DNA of 64,000 nt from Lichenicoccus sp965277665. GTDB taxonomy: Bacteria; Pseudomonadota; Alphaproteobacteria; Acetobacterales; Acetobacteraceae. Location of the stretch: assembly GCF_965277665.1 (NCBI RefSeq), contig NZ_OZ255835.1, positions 4,068,675 to 4,132,674 on the forward strand, written 5' to 3'. Made by a program: the position numbers and the translations under genes. How positions within the stretch are numbered: position 1 is the first letter of the stretch; the number at the start of each line of letters is the position of its first letter. The notes under the pieces were generated by a model that did not search any database, was not told where the DNA came from, and was given only the letters and a program-made list of their open reading frames with translations. Shown one piece after another: positions 10,401 through 18,934 of the stretch.

Positions 10401-11465
10401 CTCTGGAGCGCGCTGCTCGGCCGCACCGACATCGTTCCCACCGACGACTTCTTCGCCCTGGGCGGCCACTCGCTGCTGGCGGCGCGGCTGCTTGCCGGCA
10501 TTGCCCGGGAGTTCGGCCGGAAGATCGATTTCGCGAGCCTGTTCCATGCGCCGACCATCCGCGAACTGGCACGGCTGCTGGTCGAGGAGCGTGGCCCGGA
10601 CGAGGCCGGCCAGATCGTGACGGTGCAACCCGACGGCGCGCTGCCGCCGGTGTTCGCGATCGACCACACCTGGATCTACGACAACCTGGGCCGCCAGCTC
10701 GGTCCGGAGCGGCCGTTCTTTGCGTTGCCGGCGACGCTCGGGCGTGCCGGGGACGGCCTCACCCTGCAGCAGATGGCCGCCGACCAGATCAGGACCATCC
10801 GGCGCCAGCAGCCGGCCGGCCCCTACATCCTGCTCGGACTCTGCACCGCCGGGGTGCTCGCCTTCGAGATCGCCCAGCAACTGCAGGACCAGGGCGAGGC
10901 CGTGCCGCTGCTGGTGATGATCGATACCTGGTCGCCGGGCTATCTGCAGCGGCAGCCGCCGGGCCGGGCCAGGCTGGCGGACTGGTCGTACCGCTGGCAG
11001 ACGCTGGTCTCCGACTTCCGGCGCAACGATGACGGCGTGCTGCAGACGAGGATGGCCTTCGTCCTGAGCCATCTGCATGATTTCGTTGGCCGACGCCTCG
11101 GCCGCGTGGTCGCCCGGGCGCCGGTGATGCTGGAGCACCAGGGCAATATCGATCGGGTGGCCCTGCTCGACGCGGCAGCCCGTACGGCGACGCAGCGGCC
11201 GTTCACCGGCCGGATCTGCCTGTTCCACCGCGAGAGCATGCCGTCCGGCCGCTACCTCGATGCGCAACTCGGCTGGGGCGACCTCGCGGCCGGCGGCATC
11301 GAGGTGCATCCGCTGCCGGGTGACCATTTCAGCATGTTCCGCGAGCCCGGCGTGACGACGATGGCGACGATCGTCGGTGGCATTCTCGATGCCGAGAGGT
11401 TCCAGGGAGTGGGCCGATCCTTCGAGCGGCACCCGGCGAGGAGCACCCAGGCAGACCCGGTCTAG
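7470..11465 (+). CDS. Terminal NRPS protein C-A(degenerate)-PCP-TE
   Basis: A GTG start follows a GAGGGA ribosome binding site. The 1331-residue protein has a condensation domain with HHMVCDGWS near residue 160, an adenylation-like domain (about 485-965), a PCP with GGHSLL near residue 1000 and a C-terminal thioesterase. The adenylation domain looks inactive. The TSGSTGxPKG loop is replaced by FIQGRNERQGS, YGPTE by YGEAG, and the catalytic lysine of NGKxDR by histidine 946 (ADGHIDR). The thioesterase has cysteine 1125 in GLCTAG at the nucleophile position, with a plausible acid in MIDTW and histidine in GDHFSMF. The gene is probably co-transcribed with the upstream megasynthase and would accept its product, condense it and release it. 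What loads the PCP cannot be seen here. Confidence 0.92.
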   Translation: MTVSAVQLPEHEPVRTAPAPLADQGPLRFPSSIAQERFWAIDRLEPGSSALNIAVRWQLDGRVSSDLVQRAFEAIIARHEILRTAFEEIEGALVQVVAPSLAFRIAAVDLTALQADQALQEAERIGRAEARARFDPAQAPLLRVTLVRIAEQRTLLLLTVHHMVCDGWSIGVMAREFGLQYDAARMRRPAPLADLSIQYGDYARWHRERMRGGEFEADTAYWQRQLRDLTYLEIAPDRPHPPTTATGADIVGLLLDRTLTDGLQEFSRRHGNTLFVTALAALTILLNRYTGETDIAIGTQVIGRDEVELEDMVGVFINTLVLRQDVADRPGLAQLLHRTQEMVQAALDHQNLPMEQLIQLLQPKRDMTRNPFFSINFIFQRSFISNESRSEFDLVDLPSHSPGGLYDLNFFMVERPEGWRLSCEYNSDLFRRETVGHQLAALRCLLAEFVRNPDCDIAELPLLDAAEQARILALGRGASAAPPPRPSIHGLFERQVARDPRAPALLQGGRRMTYGELDRTANRLARHLRRNGLMPGMRVGLILPREADLLVSLLAVLKAGAGFVLFDADTAAGPLERMLREARLPFILTQGIRSELLDKAERVIALDPVRKTFAHEPAVALDVDELEDAIACAVFIQGRNERQGSVEITHRQLAHMLSTMAGMLPCDAGDGLVSVDAAGAEAVLELLLPLTTGARLVLASAAEAADGAALLGLLRDARATILQGRPAMWLRLLQAGWSGQPRLKMLCGGNESMTRALADRLLAVGGPLWSLYGEAGAIWTAVARVEPGEERPPLGQPLPGAVLQVIDRHGGLLPIGAAGELAIAGAGGPPRRTGEMVRRRDDGRIERLGGHPGRPVRVRGFLVEPTWIEDEILRHSGVAEACVVLMREAGQEVLAAFVVPNVSPGAVNPDLLTEALRIRLARAFARYMVPDAITLLPAMPLTADGHIDRARLGEPVEAAAPPEGRPAGAAIEDRLIALWSALLGRTDIVPTDDFFALGGHSLLAARLLAGIAREFGRKIDFASLFHAPTIRELARLLVEERGPDEAGQIVTVQPDGALPPVFAIDHTWIYDNLGRQLGPERPFFALPATLGRAGDGLTLQQMAADQIRTIRRQQPAGPYILLGLCTAGVLAFEIAQQLQDQGEAVPLLVMIDTWSPGYLQRQPPGRARLADWSYRWQTLVSDFRRNDDGVLQTRMAFVLSHLHDFVGRRLGRVVARAPVMLEHQGNIDRVALLDAAARTATQRPFTGRICLFHRESMPSGRYLDAQLGWGDLAAGGIEVHPLPGDHFSMFREPGVTTMATIVGGILDAERFQGVGRSFERHPARSTQADPV

Positions 11466-11470
11466 CCGGC

Positions 11471-12616
11471 ATGCGTGCGTGGTTGCTGGCGAAGCTGTCC
11501 GCCGTTCTGGCGTTCGGCATCGGGTCCTGGCTGGAGTTGGCCTATCCCGGCCTGTCGAGGCCGAATGGCGACCTGCCGGTCGGCCGCTTCGGCATGGATG
11601 CGGCGCAACTCGGCATGCCGGTCGCTCAGCTGCCCCTGCCCGCGGCGGCAGGGCCTGCGGACCGCGCCGGCTTCACGCGCACCATGCAGGCGGACTTCTT
11701 CTATCCGGCGCCGGCGGCTGCCCAGCGCGACGGCAGCGTCGCCCGGGCGGCTGCCGCGCCGGTGCTGATCTACTTTCCGGGCTGGCCCGGCACGGAGTCG
11801 GACAACCCGCGCCTGCTGACGGACCTGGCAAGCCACGGCTATGTCGTGGTCCAGGCGCGGATCGTGCAGGAAGATCCGCGGCTGGCCGGCGCGATGGATT
11901 TCTCGACCGATGCGGCGGCGAAGGCGACCCTGCTCAAGGCGCAGGCCAAGGTCGGCCTGCAGGCGCACGATGCGACCGCGCTGCTGGATGCCCTGCACCG
12001 CCTCGCCGCATCCGGCGCGGACCGGCGGTTCGGGCCGCTCGCCCTCGACCGCGTCGGGATCCTGGGCTTCTCGTTCGGTGGCGCCGTCGCGGCGCAGGCG
12101 GCGGCGACCGACCGGCGCTTCCTGGCGGTGCTCAACATGGACGGGTGGCTGTTCGGACAGGGCGCCGAGCTTGGCTTTCCGCAACCGTACTTCCTGATGA
12201 GCGACGACGAGGCCGACCCGACCGCGGCGGACCTCGCCTCGCCCGACACGGCGACGCGCGAGACGGCGAGACTGACCGAACGCGACCTCCGGCGGATGCG
12301 CAGCCGACTGCAGGCAGCTGGAGCGTTCATGCCCGGAGCGTTCATGCCCGGAGCGCTCATGCCCGGAGCGCTCATGCCCGGAGCGCTCATGATGGTCATC
12401 AAGGGCACCGGCCACGAGAGCTTCTCGGACAGTCCGTTGCATTACGCGCTCAGGGGCCATGGCATGCCCGGGCCGGTGCAGGCGCTCCGGGTCTCGGTGA
12501 TGATACGCCGCTACGCGGAGGCGTTCTTCGCGCAGCAGCTCAGGGGCGAGGCGTCCCCACTGCTCGCATCCGCCGCATCGCCCTACAAGGAGATCACGCT
12601 GACGCTGCCGCCCTGA
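11471..12616 (+). CDS. Secreted alpha/beta hydrolase, PAF-acetylhydrolase / dienelactone hydrolase type
   Basis: The gene starts 5 nt after the NRPS stop, so it is likely part of the same transcript. The 381-residue product begins with a hydrophobic signal-like segment (MRAWLLAKLSAVLAFGIGSW). The core has an oxyanion-type stretch (IYFPGWPGTESDNP), a nucleophile elbow GFSFGG, an aspartate-rich segment (SDDEADP) and a histidine in GTGHES. These fit a serine hydrolase acting on an ester or lipid outside the cytoplasm. The segment just before the catalytic histidine is a five-unit MPGAF/MPGAL repeat that the family does not normally have. A role in maturing or hydrolysing the NRPS product is inferred only from position. 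Confidence 0.8.
   Translation: MRAWLLAKLSAVLAFGIGSWLELAYPGLSRPNGDLPVGRFGMDAAQLGMPVAQLPLPAAAGPADRAGFTRTMQADFFYPAPAAAQRDGSVARAAAAPVLIYFPGWPGTESDNPRLLTDLASHGYVVVQARIVQEDPRLAGAMDFSTDAAAKATLLKAQAKVGLQAHDATALLDALHRLAASGADRRFGPLALDRVGILGFSFGGAVAAQAAATDRRFLAVLNMDGWLFGQGAELGFPQPYFLMSDDEADPTAADLASPDTATRETARLTERDLRRMRSRLQAAGAFMPGAFMPGALMPGALMPGALMMVIKGTGHESFSDSPLHYALRGHGMPGPVQALRVSVMIRRYAEAFFAQQLRGEASPLLASAASPYKEITLTLPP
12320..12391 (+). repeat. 15-bp in-frame tandem repeat, 4.8 copies
   Basis: The unit GGAGCGYTCATGCCC is repeated head to tail. Two copies carry T and the later ones carry C at the variable position. It encodes GAFMP/GALMP inside the hydrolase gene. Because 15 bp is a multiple of three, gain or loss of copies keeps the frame. 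Confidence 0.95.
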
Positions 12617-12621
12617 GCAAG

Positions 12622-12642
12622 ATCGGCTCCGACAGAGCCGAT
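12622..12642 (+). terminator. Stem-loop after the biosynthetic cluster
   Basis: A perfect 8-bp stem (ATCGGCTC / GAGCCGAT) with a CGACA loop starts 6 nt after the hydrolase stop. Only a weak T-rich tail follows, so it is a plausible but not strong intrinsic terminator. Confidence 0.5.
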
Positions 12643-12676
12643 TAACTTGCCCTATTCTGTTGTCATAGGGGCTGGT

Positions 12677-12961
12677 TCACAGGCTCTCAGCATGATGGCG
12701 ACTGCGCTCGCGGGCGAACGCCTCGCTCGCCGCCTTCCAGTCGCCCTCGCACTCGGTCAGCTTGCAGATGAGGTTGAGGTGCAGGTCCTCGTCGCCTTCG
12801 GGTGGCCGGTCGGTGGTTGCCAGCCAGCCGGGCACGTTCTGCGCGTCCAGCCGGCGCACGAATTCCCGGAACGAGCCGTCCCCCTCCAGCGAGGCCGGAT
12901 CGAGGATGAAGTAGCGGCCGTCCTGCGTGACCGCGAGCCAGTGCCAAGCCTCTGAGTCCAT
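12677..12961 (-). CDS. Small acidic hypothetical protein, 94 aa
   Basis: I do not recognise this family. The product is soluble, rich in Trp, Asp and Glu, starts MDSEAWHWLAVTQDG and has no membrane segment or signal peptide. It lies convergent to the NRPS cluster and upstream of nothing obvious. An overlapping ORF in another frame on the same strand has low-complexity arginine-rich content and looks like a shadow, while this frame has ordinary protein composition. The ribosome binding site is weak. It may be a small house-keeping or regulatory protein. Confidence 0.55.
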   Translation of the reverse strand: MDSEAWHWLAVTQDGRYFILDPASLEGDGSFREFVRRLDAQNVPGWLATTDRPPEGDEDLHLNLICKLTECEGDWKAASEAFARERSRHHAESL

Positions 12962-13019
12962 GTCCCGCGTCCCAGGTCACCCTACCCTTGGCTACGGCAA
13001 GGCAAGGCGCCCGGATGCG

Positions 13020-14003
13020 TTAACCGTGCGTCAAATCGCACCTCTCCGGCGAACCGGTCGGCCAGCGCCGGTGCAGCCAGAGCCAGGCGCCAGGATCCTG
13101 TCGGATCCAGTGTTCCAGCCGCTGGTTGATCGCCAGGCTGAGCGCAAAGATGTCGTCGTGCCGGCGTCCGGTCAGGGCCACCGCGAGTGGCGCCTCCACC
13201 ACCACGGCGAAGCGCGCCGGACCGCGCCGGATCACCCTGATCGGGATGAGCGGGAGCCTGTAGCGCAAGGCGAGCTGCGCCAGGGCGGGCGCCGTCATCG
13301 CCGGCCGCCCGAAGAACGGCACCGGGATCCCGTCATTCATCTTCTGGTCCACCAGCATGCCCAGCGATCCGCCGTGCTGCAGGTGCGAGAGCGCCGCCCG
13401 CGCGCCGGCGGCACCTTTCGGGAACATCGACACGCCGCCACTCCCGGGCGTGCTGCGCAGCGACTGGATGATGCCGTCGATGCGCGCATCGGCGGCGGCG
13501 CGGTAGAAGCCGGACACCTGCAGGCCCAGGCTGGCGGCGATCGGCAGCACCAGTTCCCAGTTGCCGAAATGCCCGGAAAAGAACAGCGACTGCTCGCCGC
13601 CCAGCGTGGCGGCAAGATGCTGCTCGCCCTCGATGGTCCAGCTGGCCGCTCCCAGGCTGCCCGCGAGCCTCGCGAGATGCGGCAGTTCGGTGACGTTGCG
13701 GCCGAGATTGTCCCAGACCGCGGCGATGATCCTGGCGCGTGCGCCGGCATCGAGGGCAGGCAGCGCGTGGCGCAGGTTCATGTCGGCCGTACGCGATGCG
13801 GGCAGCAACGGGCCCAGCCGCCGGCCGACCCACCCACCCAGGTTCGATGCATTGACCGGGCCGAGCCGTCGCAGCAGGCCGATGCCTGCCCGCAGCAGCA
13901 GGGCCTGGCTGCCGGACGCGATCTCGCCCCGGAGCCTGCGCGGTGTTGCCCCCGTACGAGCGGGTTGCTGGCGACCTCGGCGGCCAGCACGGCGCTGCGT
14001 CAC
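13020..14003 (-). CDS. Lysophospholipid / lipid A acyltransferase (LpxL/HtrB family)
   Basis: This 327-residue protein matches the LABLAP acyltransferase family that adds secondary acyl chains to lipid A. The catalytic motif appears as HFGNWE (H-x4-E). Further family landmarks are FPKGAAG, a VDQKMNDG segment and PFFGRPAMT. The N-terminus is arginine-rich and lacks a long predicted membrane anchor, although a short hydrophobic stretch follows it. The GTG start overlaps the GH42 beta-galactosidase stop by 4 nt (GTGA), so translation is coupled to the galactoside operon. That is an unexpected partner for lipid A synthesis. It could act on another glycolipid. Confidence 0.85.
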   Translation of the reverse strand: MTQRRAGRRGRQQPARTGATPRRLRGEIASGSQALLLRAGIGLLRRLGPVNASNLGGWVGRRLGPLLPASRTADMNLRHALPALDAGARARIIAAVWDNLGRNVTELPHLARLAGSLGAASWTIEGEQHLAATLGGEQSLFFSGHFGNWELVLPIAASLGLQVSGFYRAAADARIDGIIQSLRSTPGSGGVSMFPKGAAGARAALSHLQHGGSLGMLVDQKMNDGIPVPFFGRPAMTAPALAQLALRYRLPLIPIRVIRRGPARFAVVVEAPLAVALTGRRHDDIFALSLAINQRLEHWIRQDPGAWLWLHRRWPTGSPERCDLTHG

Positions 14004-15964
14004 TCGTCCCAGCAGGCCAGATCCTGCGGCGCGACCGTGGCCGCGCCGAGCACGAACCGGCGGCCGGCGCGCTCGGGCAAGGTCCAGGCGTCGGGGCCGT
14101 AGTTGAAGGCAAACCGCCGTCCGCCGCGCCGCCGCAGCCGCACGCCTGGCGGCAACGTGACGATGTCGCCGCCGCCCGCCGCGATCACATGCCGGACCGC
14201 GGCGTCGAGCAGTGCCCGGTCCGGCCAGCAGGCGAGATAGACGCAGCGATCGGACGCGATGGCGGCCGGCATGTCATCGTCGAAGCGTGCCAGCATCTCG
14301 GCATCGGTGTCGATCCATTCGCGCCAGCGCACCGCGGCACCCGCCAGCCCGCCGGTCACGCCGTGCGCAAGCCCCGGCCGCAGCGAGGCGACCTGGGTGA
14401 CGCGCATCGGCAGCAGCGCCTGCAGCGGCCCCGGCGGCAGGGTGTCGGGGATGGCGAAATCCGGCGTCCGCGACCCGGTGCGCGGTCCGATCAGCATCGC
14501 GCTTTTGGTGTCGCGCAGCGCCGCCAGGGCCGCGTCCGAGACATGCGGCAGCGACGGCACCAGCACCGCCCGGTAGCCGGCGAGCGGGCGGCCGGGGGCC
14601 ACGATGTCGACATCCTGCCCCAGCCGGCGCGCCGCCTCGTACCAGCGCAGGCAGAGCTCCAAGTAGTTGAAATCCGCGCCCTGCGGCTGGATGCGCAGCA
14701 TCCAGGCAGCCTCGTAGTCGAACACCAGCGCGATCGGGGCCGGTCCGGGCTTGGCCGCAAGCGCGACCGCGCGCAATTCGCCGGCGACCCGGAGCGCCTC
14801 CTCGCCGCCCGCCGAGCGGGAACGATCCGGGCGTTGCAGCCCGGCATGCAGCTGCTCCTGGCCGAACGGACATTGCCGCCAGCGGAAATAGCTGACCACC
14901 TCGGCCCCGTGCGCGAACGCCTCCCAGGTCCAGAGCCGGACCATGCCGGGCTTCGGCACCGGGTTCCAGGGCGCCCAGTTCACCGGGCCGGGCTGCTGCT
15001 CCATGACCCAGAACCGCCCGCTTCCGACGCCGCGATACAGGTCGTGGTGGAAGGCCGCGATATCGGGATGCGCCGTCTCGGCGAACAGCGCGCGCTCGGC
15101 GGCATCGAGCGGAAACTGCTCGGTGAAGCCGAGCGGGTAGGAGTCCCAGCTGGCGAAATCCAGCGTCTCTGCGACCGCATAATGGTCGAACTCGACGAAG
15201 CGGCCCATGAAGTTGTGCGTCACGAACCGGCCGGGCGAATGCCGCCGCAGGATCTCCGCCTGCAGGCGGCAGTATTGCGCCACCTGGTCGGAAGCGAAGC
15301 GCTGGTAGTCCAGCCGCGCCGCCGGCAGCGTCTCGGTGACGGCACCCGCTGGCAGCGGCACCTCGTCGAAGTCGCGGAACTCGCCGGACCAGAACACGCT
15401 GCCCCAGGCCGCATTGAGGCGCCCGATGCTGCCGTGGCGCGCCCGCAGCCAGAGCCGGAAGGCGCGCAGGTCGTGGGCGCCATACGAGCGCACGGTGTCG
15501 TGGCAGCCGAACTCGTTGTCGATCTGCCAGCCGGCGACATGCGGCGAGGCGCCGCAATGCCGCGCCACCGCCTCGGTGATGCGCCGGGTCTCGCGCAGCC
15601 AGGGCTCGGACGAGAAGCTGCTATGCCGGCGTGAGCCGAAGCCGCGGACCTGGCCGTCGTCGGCCACCGGCAGGATGCCGGGTTCGCGATCGATCAGCCA
15701 TTTCGGCGGCGTCGCGGTCGGCGTGCACATCACGACGCGCAGGCCGGCCGCCCCCAGCACCTCGATGGCGCGGTCGAGCCAGTCCCAGGCGAAGCGCCCG
15801 GGTTCGGGCTCGATCCGGCTCCAGGCGAACTCGGCGATCCGGACATAGGTGATGCCGGCCTCGCGCATCTGGCGGGCATCCTCGACCCACCAGGATTCCG
15901 GCCAATGTTCGGGGTAGTAGCAGACGCCGAGTGCGGCACCGGGCGGCTGCGGGGCATCAGTCAA
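14000..15964 (-). CDS. Beta-galactosidase, GH42
   Basis: A 654-residue intracellular GH42 enzyme that hydrolyses terminal beta-galactosides. It opens with the family signature GVCYYPEHWPESWW. The acid/base glutamate is in WQIDNEFG and the nucleophile glutamate in VMEQQPGPVNWAPWN. The C-terminal trimerisation and beta domains are present (ending QDLACWDE). There is no signal peptide, so the substrate must be imported, which fits the ABC permeases encoded upstream in the same operon. It overlaps the GH36 gene by 8 nt and the acyltransferase gene by 4 nt. Confidence 0.95.
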   Translation of the reverse strand: MTDAPQPPGAALGVCYYPEHWPESWWVEDARQMREAGITYVRIAEFAWSRIEPEPGRFAWDWLDRAIEVLGAAGLRVVMCTPTATPPKWLIDREPGILPVADDGQVRGFGSRRHSSFSSEPWLRETRRITEAVARHCGASPHVAGWQIDNEFGCHDTVRSYGAHDLRAFRLWLRARHGSIGRLNAAWGSVFWSGEFRDFDEVPLPAGAVTETLPAARLDYQRFASDQVAQYCRLQAEILRRHSPGRFVTHNFMGRFVEFDHYAVAETLDFASWDSYPLGFTEQFPLDAAERALFAETAHPDIAAFHHDLYRGVGSGRFWVMEQQPGPVNWAPWNPVPKPGMVRLWTWEAFAHGAEVVSYFRWRQCPFGQEQLHAGLQRPDRSRSAGGEEALRVAGELRAVALAAKPGPAPIALVFDYEAAWMLRIQPQGADFNYLELCLRWYEAARRLGQDVDIVAPGRPLAGYRAVLVPSLPHVSDAALAALRDTKSAMLIGPRTGSRTPDFAIPDTLPPGPLQALLPMRVTQVASLRPGLAHGVTGGLAGAAVRWREWIDTDAEMLARFDDDMPAAIASDRCVYLACWPDRALLDAAVRHVIAAGGGDIVTLPPGVRLRRRGGRRFAFNYGPDAWTLPERAGRRFVLGAATVAPQDLACWDE

Positions 15965-18083
15965 GGTGGCTGGCCTCCAGAATGAGGGCGGTCTCCGGCT
16001 GCAGTTCCGGCAGCGCGATGCCGACGCTCGCGAGCAGCGCGCCCGGGACGATCAGGCCGTCCTCGAACAGCCGGCGCTGCGACGCCGAGAGCCGGACGTC
16101 GAGATGCTGCGGCGGCGGTGCCTGCAGCCGGTAGGTGAAACGCCGGTCGAGACCCGGGAGTGCCAACGGCGGCGCGCGATGCGGATCGGTGTGCTCCTGC
16201 GCCACCAGGAATACCGCGTGCCGGCCATCGGCGGCCACCACCCCGCGCACCGACCGACCCGCCTGTACCGGACGCGCCTGGTGCAGCCCCGCATGCAGCA
16301 GCGGGCGCAGGCGCTTGTGCAGCGCAATCCAGGCCGCCAGCTCGTCCTGCTCGTCGGTGGCGAGCGTGGTCGGATCGAGCTCCACGCCCATATGCCCGAA
16401 CAGGGCGACCGCGGCGCGGAAGCCCAGCGTGTGCCGCCGCCCGGTCTGGTGGTTCGGCGAGGCCGCGACATGCGCGCCCATCAGCTCGGGCGGCAGGAAC
16501 CGCGAATACCCGCGCTGGATCGCGAGGCGTTCGAGCGCATCGGTGCAGTCCGAGGTCCAGACCCGGTGCGTATGGCGCAGGATGCCGAGGTCCGGCCGGC
16601 CGCCGCCGGAGGCGCAGCTCTCGATCTCGACGGCGGGGAACGCCTCACGCAGCCGGGCCAGCAGGGCGTAGGTCGCCAGCAGGTGGCGCCGGGTGGCGGG
16701 GCTGCCGTCGCGGTCGCCGGCGGCGACGAAGTCCCGGTTCATGTCCCATTTCAGGGCGGCGATCGGATGCGCGCGCAGCAGGGCGGCGAGCTGGCCGAAG
16801 ATGATCTGGGCGATCTCCGGACGGGTCAGGTCGAGGATGAGCTGGTGCCGCGAGGTGTGAAGCGGCCGGCCCGCGACATGCAGCACCGCGTCGGGATGCG
16901 CGCGATACAGCTCGCTGTCGGGGTTTACCATTTCCGGCTCGACCCAGAGCCCGAACTCCAGTCCGAGACGGGTGACCGCATCGATCAGCGGGCCCAGGCC
17001 GCGCGGATACTTGGCGGCATCCGGGCGCCAGTCGCCGAGGCCGGCGCGCTCGTCGTTTCGACCGGCCATCCAGCCGTCATCGAGCACGAAGCGCTCGATC
17101 CCGATCCGTGCCGCCGCCGTCGCCTGCGCCACCAGCCGGTCATGGTCATGGCTGAAATAGTTGCCCTCCCAGGTGTTCAGCGTGACCGGGCGCGGGCGCA
17201 TCGTCCCGCCCGGCCAGTCGAGCACGGTGCGCCGGATGCCCTCGTGGAAGCGCTGCGACAGCCCGGAGAGGCCGTCCGGCGCCACCGCGGCATAAGCGAT
17301 CGGGGTGTGCGCCGCCTTGCCCGGTTCGAGCACCAGTTCGCCGGGATGCAGCCACTCTCCGGTGGTGACCAGGATGCGGCCATCCTCGAGCCGCTCGGCG
17401 CCGGTGCGGTGGTTGCCGCTCCAGCCGAGATGCATGCCGTACACCAGGCCGCGATCCTCGTCGAAGCCGGGATGGCCCAGGATCAGGCCCGGGAAGCGGT
17501 CATGCGACCGGCCGCGCCGGTTTTCCGACGCCCAGCTGCCGCTGGCGAGCGAGATCCGTCGCTCGGAGAATTCCCGGCCCCAGCGTCCGTCGAACACCAG
17601 CAGCTCGTCCGCCTCCGAGGGCACCAGGAACACGCCGGCGGCGAGCCGCTCCACCTGCAGCGGCGTCGTGCCGGTATTGTGCAGGAGGCTGTGCATGGTG
17701 AGCAGGTCGCCGTCCGGCGGCAGCTCGAGGACGATCTCCAGACGCAGGGCGGCGACCGGATCGTCTGCCACCACCCGCAACCGCCCGGGCGCGTCCAGCA
17801 CCGAAACCTCGGTAAAATCCGCCGTCCAGTCAGTGCCCCCGCGGCTCGCGACCAGGCCCGGCGCGCGCAGCGTTGCGGTGCCCAGCGTCGGCATCAGCAC
17901 CGCCTCGACATGATCCTCGTCGAGGCCGTTGCGCCGGGTCGCCCGGTCGCGCAGGCCGGCGGCGGCCTCGAGCGACAGGCCGTCCGGCAGCCGGGTGCCC
18001 CACCAGGCGATCTCGGGAAGCGCCGATCCGCGCTGCAGCAGCAGCAGCGTCGTGTCGCGGCCATCCAGGCGATGGATGCTCAT
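15957..18083 (-). CDS. Alpha-galactosidase, GH36
   Basis: A roughly 708-residue clan GH-D enzyme that removes terminal alpha-galactose, as from melibiose or raffinose. The nucleophile aspartate lies in LKWDMNRDF, and the acid/base region is in CASGGGRPD followed by WTSDCTDALERL. The usual N-terminal beta-supersandwich precedes it, with DDGWMAGRND at the start of the barrel. I chose the ATG at 18083 because it overlaps the permease stop as ATGA. A longer in-frame ORF would run into the permease gene. The protein is cytoplasmic and acts after import. Confidence 0.94.
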   Translation of the reverse strand: MSIHRLDGRDTTLLLLQRGSALPEIAWWGTRLPDGLSLEAAAGLRDRATRRNGLDEDHVEAVLMPTLGTATLRAPGLVASRGGTDWTADFTEVSVLDAPGRLRVVADDPVAALRLEIVLELPPDGDLLTMHSLLHNTGTTPLQVERLAAGVFLVPSEADELLVFDGRWGREFSERRISLASGSWASENRRGRSHDRFPGLILGHPGFDEDRGLVYGMHLGWSGNHRTGAERLEDGRILVTTGEWLHPGELVLEPGKAAHTPIAYAAVAPDGLSGLSQRFHEGIRRTVLDWPGGTMRPRPVTLNTWEGNYFSHDHDRLVAQATAAARIGIERFVLDDGWMAGRNDERAGLGDWRPDAAKYPRGLGPLIDAVTRLGLEFGLWVEPEMVNPDSELYRAHPDAVLHVAGRPLHTSRHQLILDLTRPEIAQIIFGQLAALLRAHPIAALKWDMNRDFVAAGDRDGSPATRRHLLATYALLARLREAFPAVEIESCASGGGRPDLGILRHTHRVWTSDCTDALERLAIQRGYSRFLPPELMGAHVAASPNHQTGRRHTLGFRAAVALFGHMGVELDPTTLATDEQDELAAWIALHKRLRPLLHAGLHQARPVQAGRSVRGVVAADGRHAVFLVAQEHTDPHRAPPLALPGLDRRFTYRLQAPPPQHLDVRLSASQRRLFEDGLIVPGALLASVGIALPELQPETALILEASHLD

Positions 18084-18934
18084 TCCTTGACCGCTCCCAA
18101 TGTCAGGCCGGAGATGAAGTGGCGCTGCATCAGGAAGAAGATCGCAACCGAGGGCGTGGCGGCGACGATGGCGCCGGCCGACATCAGTTGCCACGAGGCA
18201 AGCCACATGCCTTGCAGCGCCTGCAGCCCGGCGGTGATCGGACGCGCGCTGTCGGACTGCACCAGAACCAGGGCCCAGAAATAGTCGTTCCAGATGAAGG
18301 TGAACTCCAGCACCGCGAGGGCGGCGAGTGCCGGGCGGATCAGCGGCAGCACGATCAGCCGGAACACCGAGAACTCGCCGGCGCCATCCATGCGCGAGGC
18401 CTCGATCAGGCTGTCGGGCAGTTCGCGTATGAAGTTGCGCATGAACAGGGTGCAGAAGCCGGTCTGGAAGGCGGCATGGAACACCACCAGCGCCCAGATC
18501 GTGTCATAGAGCGGGAACACATGGATCATCAGGTCCCGAACCGGGATCATCAGGATCTGGAACGGCACGAAATTGCCGGCGATGAAGATCGCCAGCACCG
18601 CGGTGTTGCCCGGGAACCGGTATTTCGCCAGCCCGAAGCCGGCGAGCGTGGACAGGATCAGCGTGGCGGCGACCGCGGGAAGGGTGATTTCCACCGAGTT
18701 CAGCAGGTAGCGGCCCATCGGCGAACTGGTGAACACGGCCTCGTAGTTGCCGACCAGGTGGGTGCCGTGCGGCCAGCCCCAGTAGTTGCCGGCGGCAAGA
18801 TCCTGCGCCGAGCGCGCCGAGGTCAGGAAGATCGCCAGCAGCGGCAGCAGCCAGATCACCAGGCTGACCGGCAGTGCGATCCGGTACAGCGTCTGCGCGC
18901 CGGGCGATGCGGTCTGGATCGGACGCGGAAACAT
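18080..18934 (-). CDS. Carbohydrate ABC transporter permease, MalG type
   Basis: A 284-residue inner-membrane permease with about six hydrophobic segments. The EAA loop that contacts the ATPase reads EASRMDGAGEFSVFRLIVLP. The start at 18934 is the ATG in TGATG, which shares one base with the stop of the upstream permease. The protein pairs with the MalF-type permease and the binding protein in the same operon. No ATPase gene lies in the operon, so a shared MsmK/UgpC-like ATPase is expected elsewhere. Confidence 0.93.
   Translation of the reverse strand: MFPRPIQTASPGAQTLYRIALPVSLVIWLLPLLAIFLTSARSAQDLAAGNYWGWPHGTHLVGNYEAVFTSSPMGRYLLNSVEITLPAVAATLILSTLAGFGLAKYRFPGNTAVLAIFIAGNFVPFQILMIPVRDLMIHVFPLYDTIWALVVFHAAFQTGFCTLFMRNFIRELPDSLIEASRMDGAGEFSVFRLIVLPLIRPALAALAVLEFTFIWNDYFWALVLVQSDSARPITAGLQALQGMWLASWQLMSAGAIVAATPSVAIFFLMQRHFISGLTLGAVKE

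Noticed and set aside
15966..18284. 772-codon open frame on the plus strand
   Set aside because: Antisense to the alpha-galactosidase gene, whose GH36 motifs are clear.
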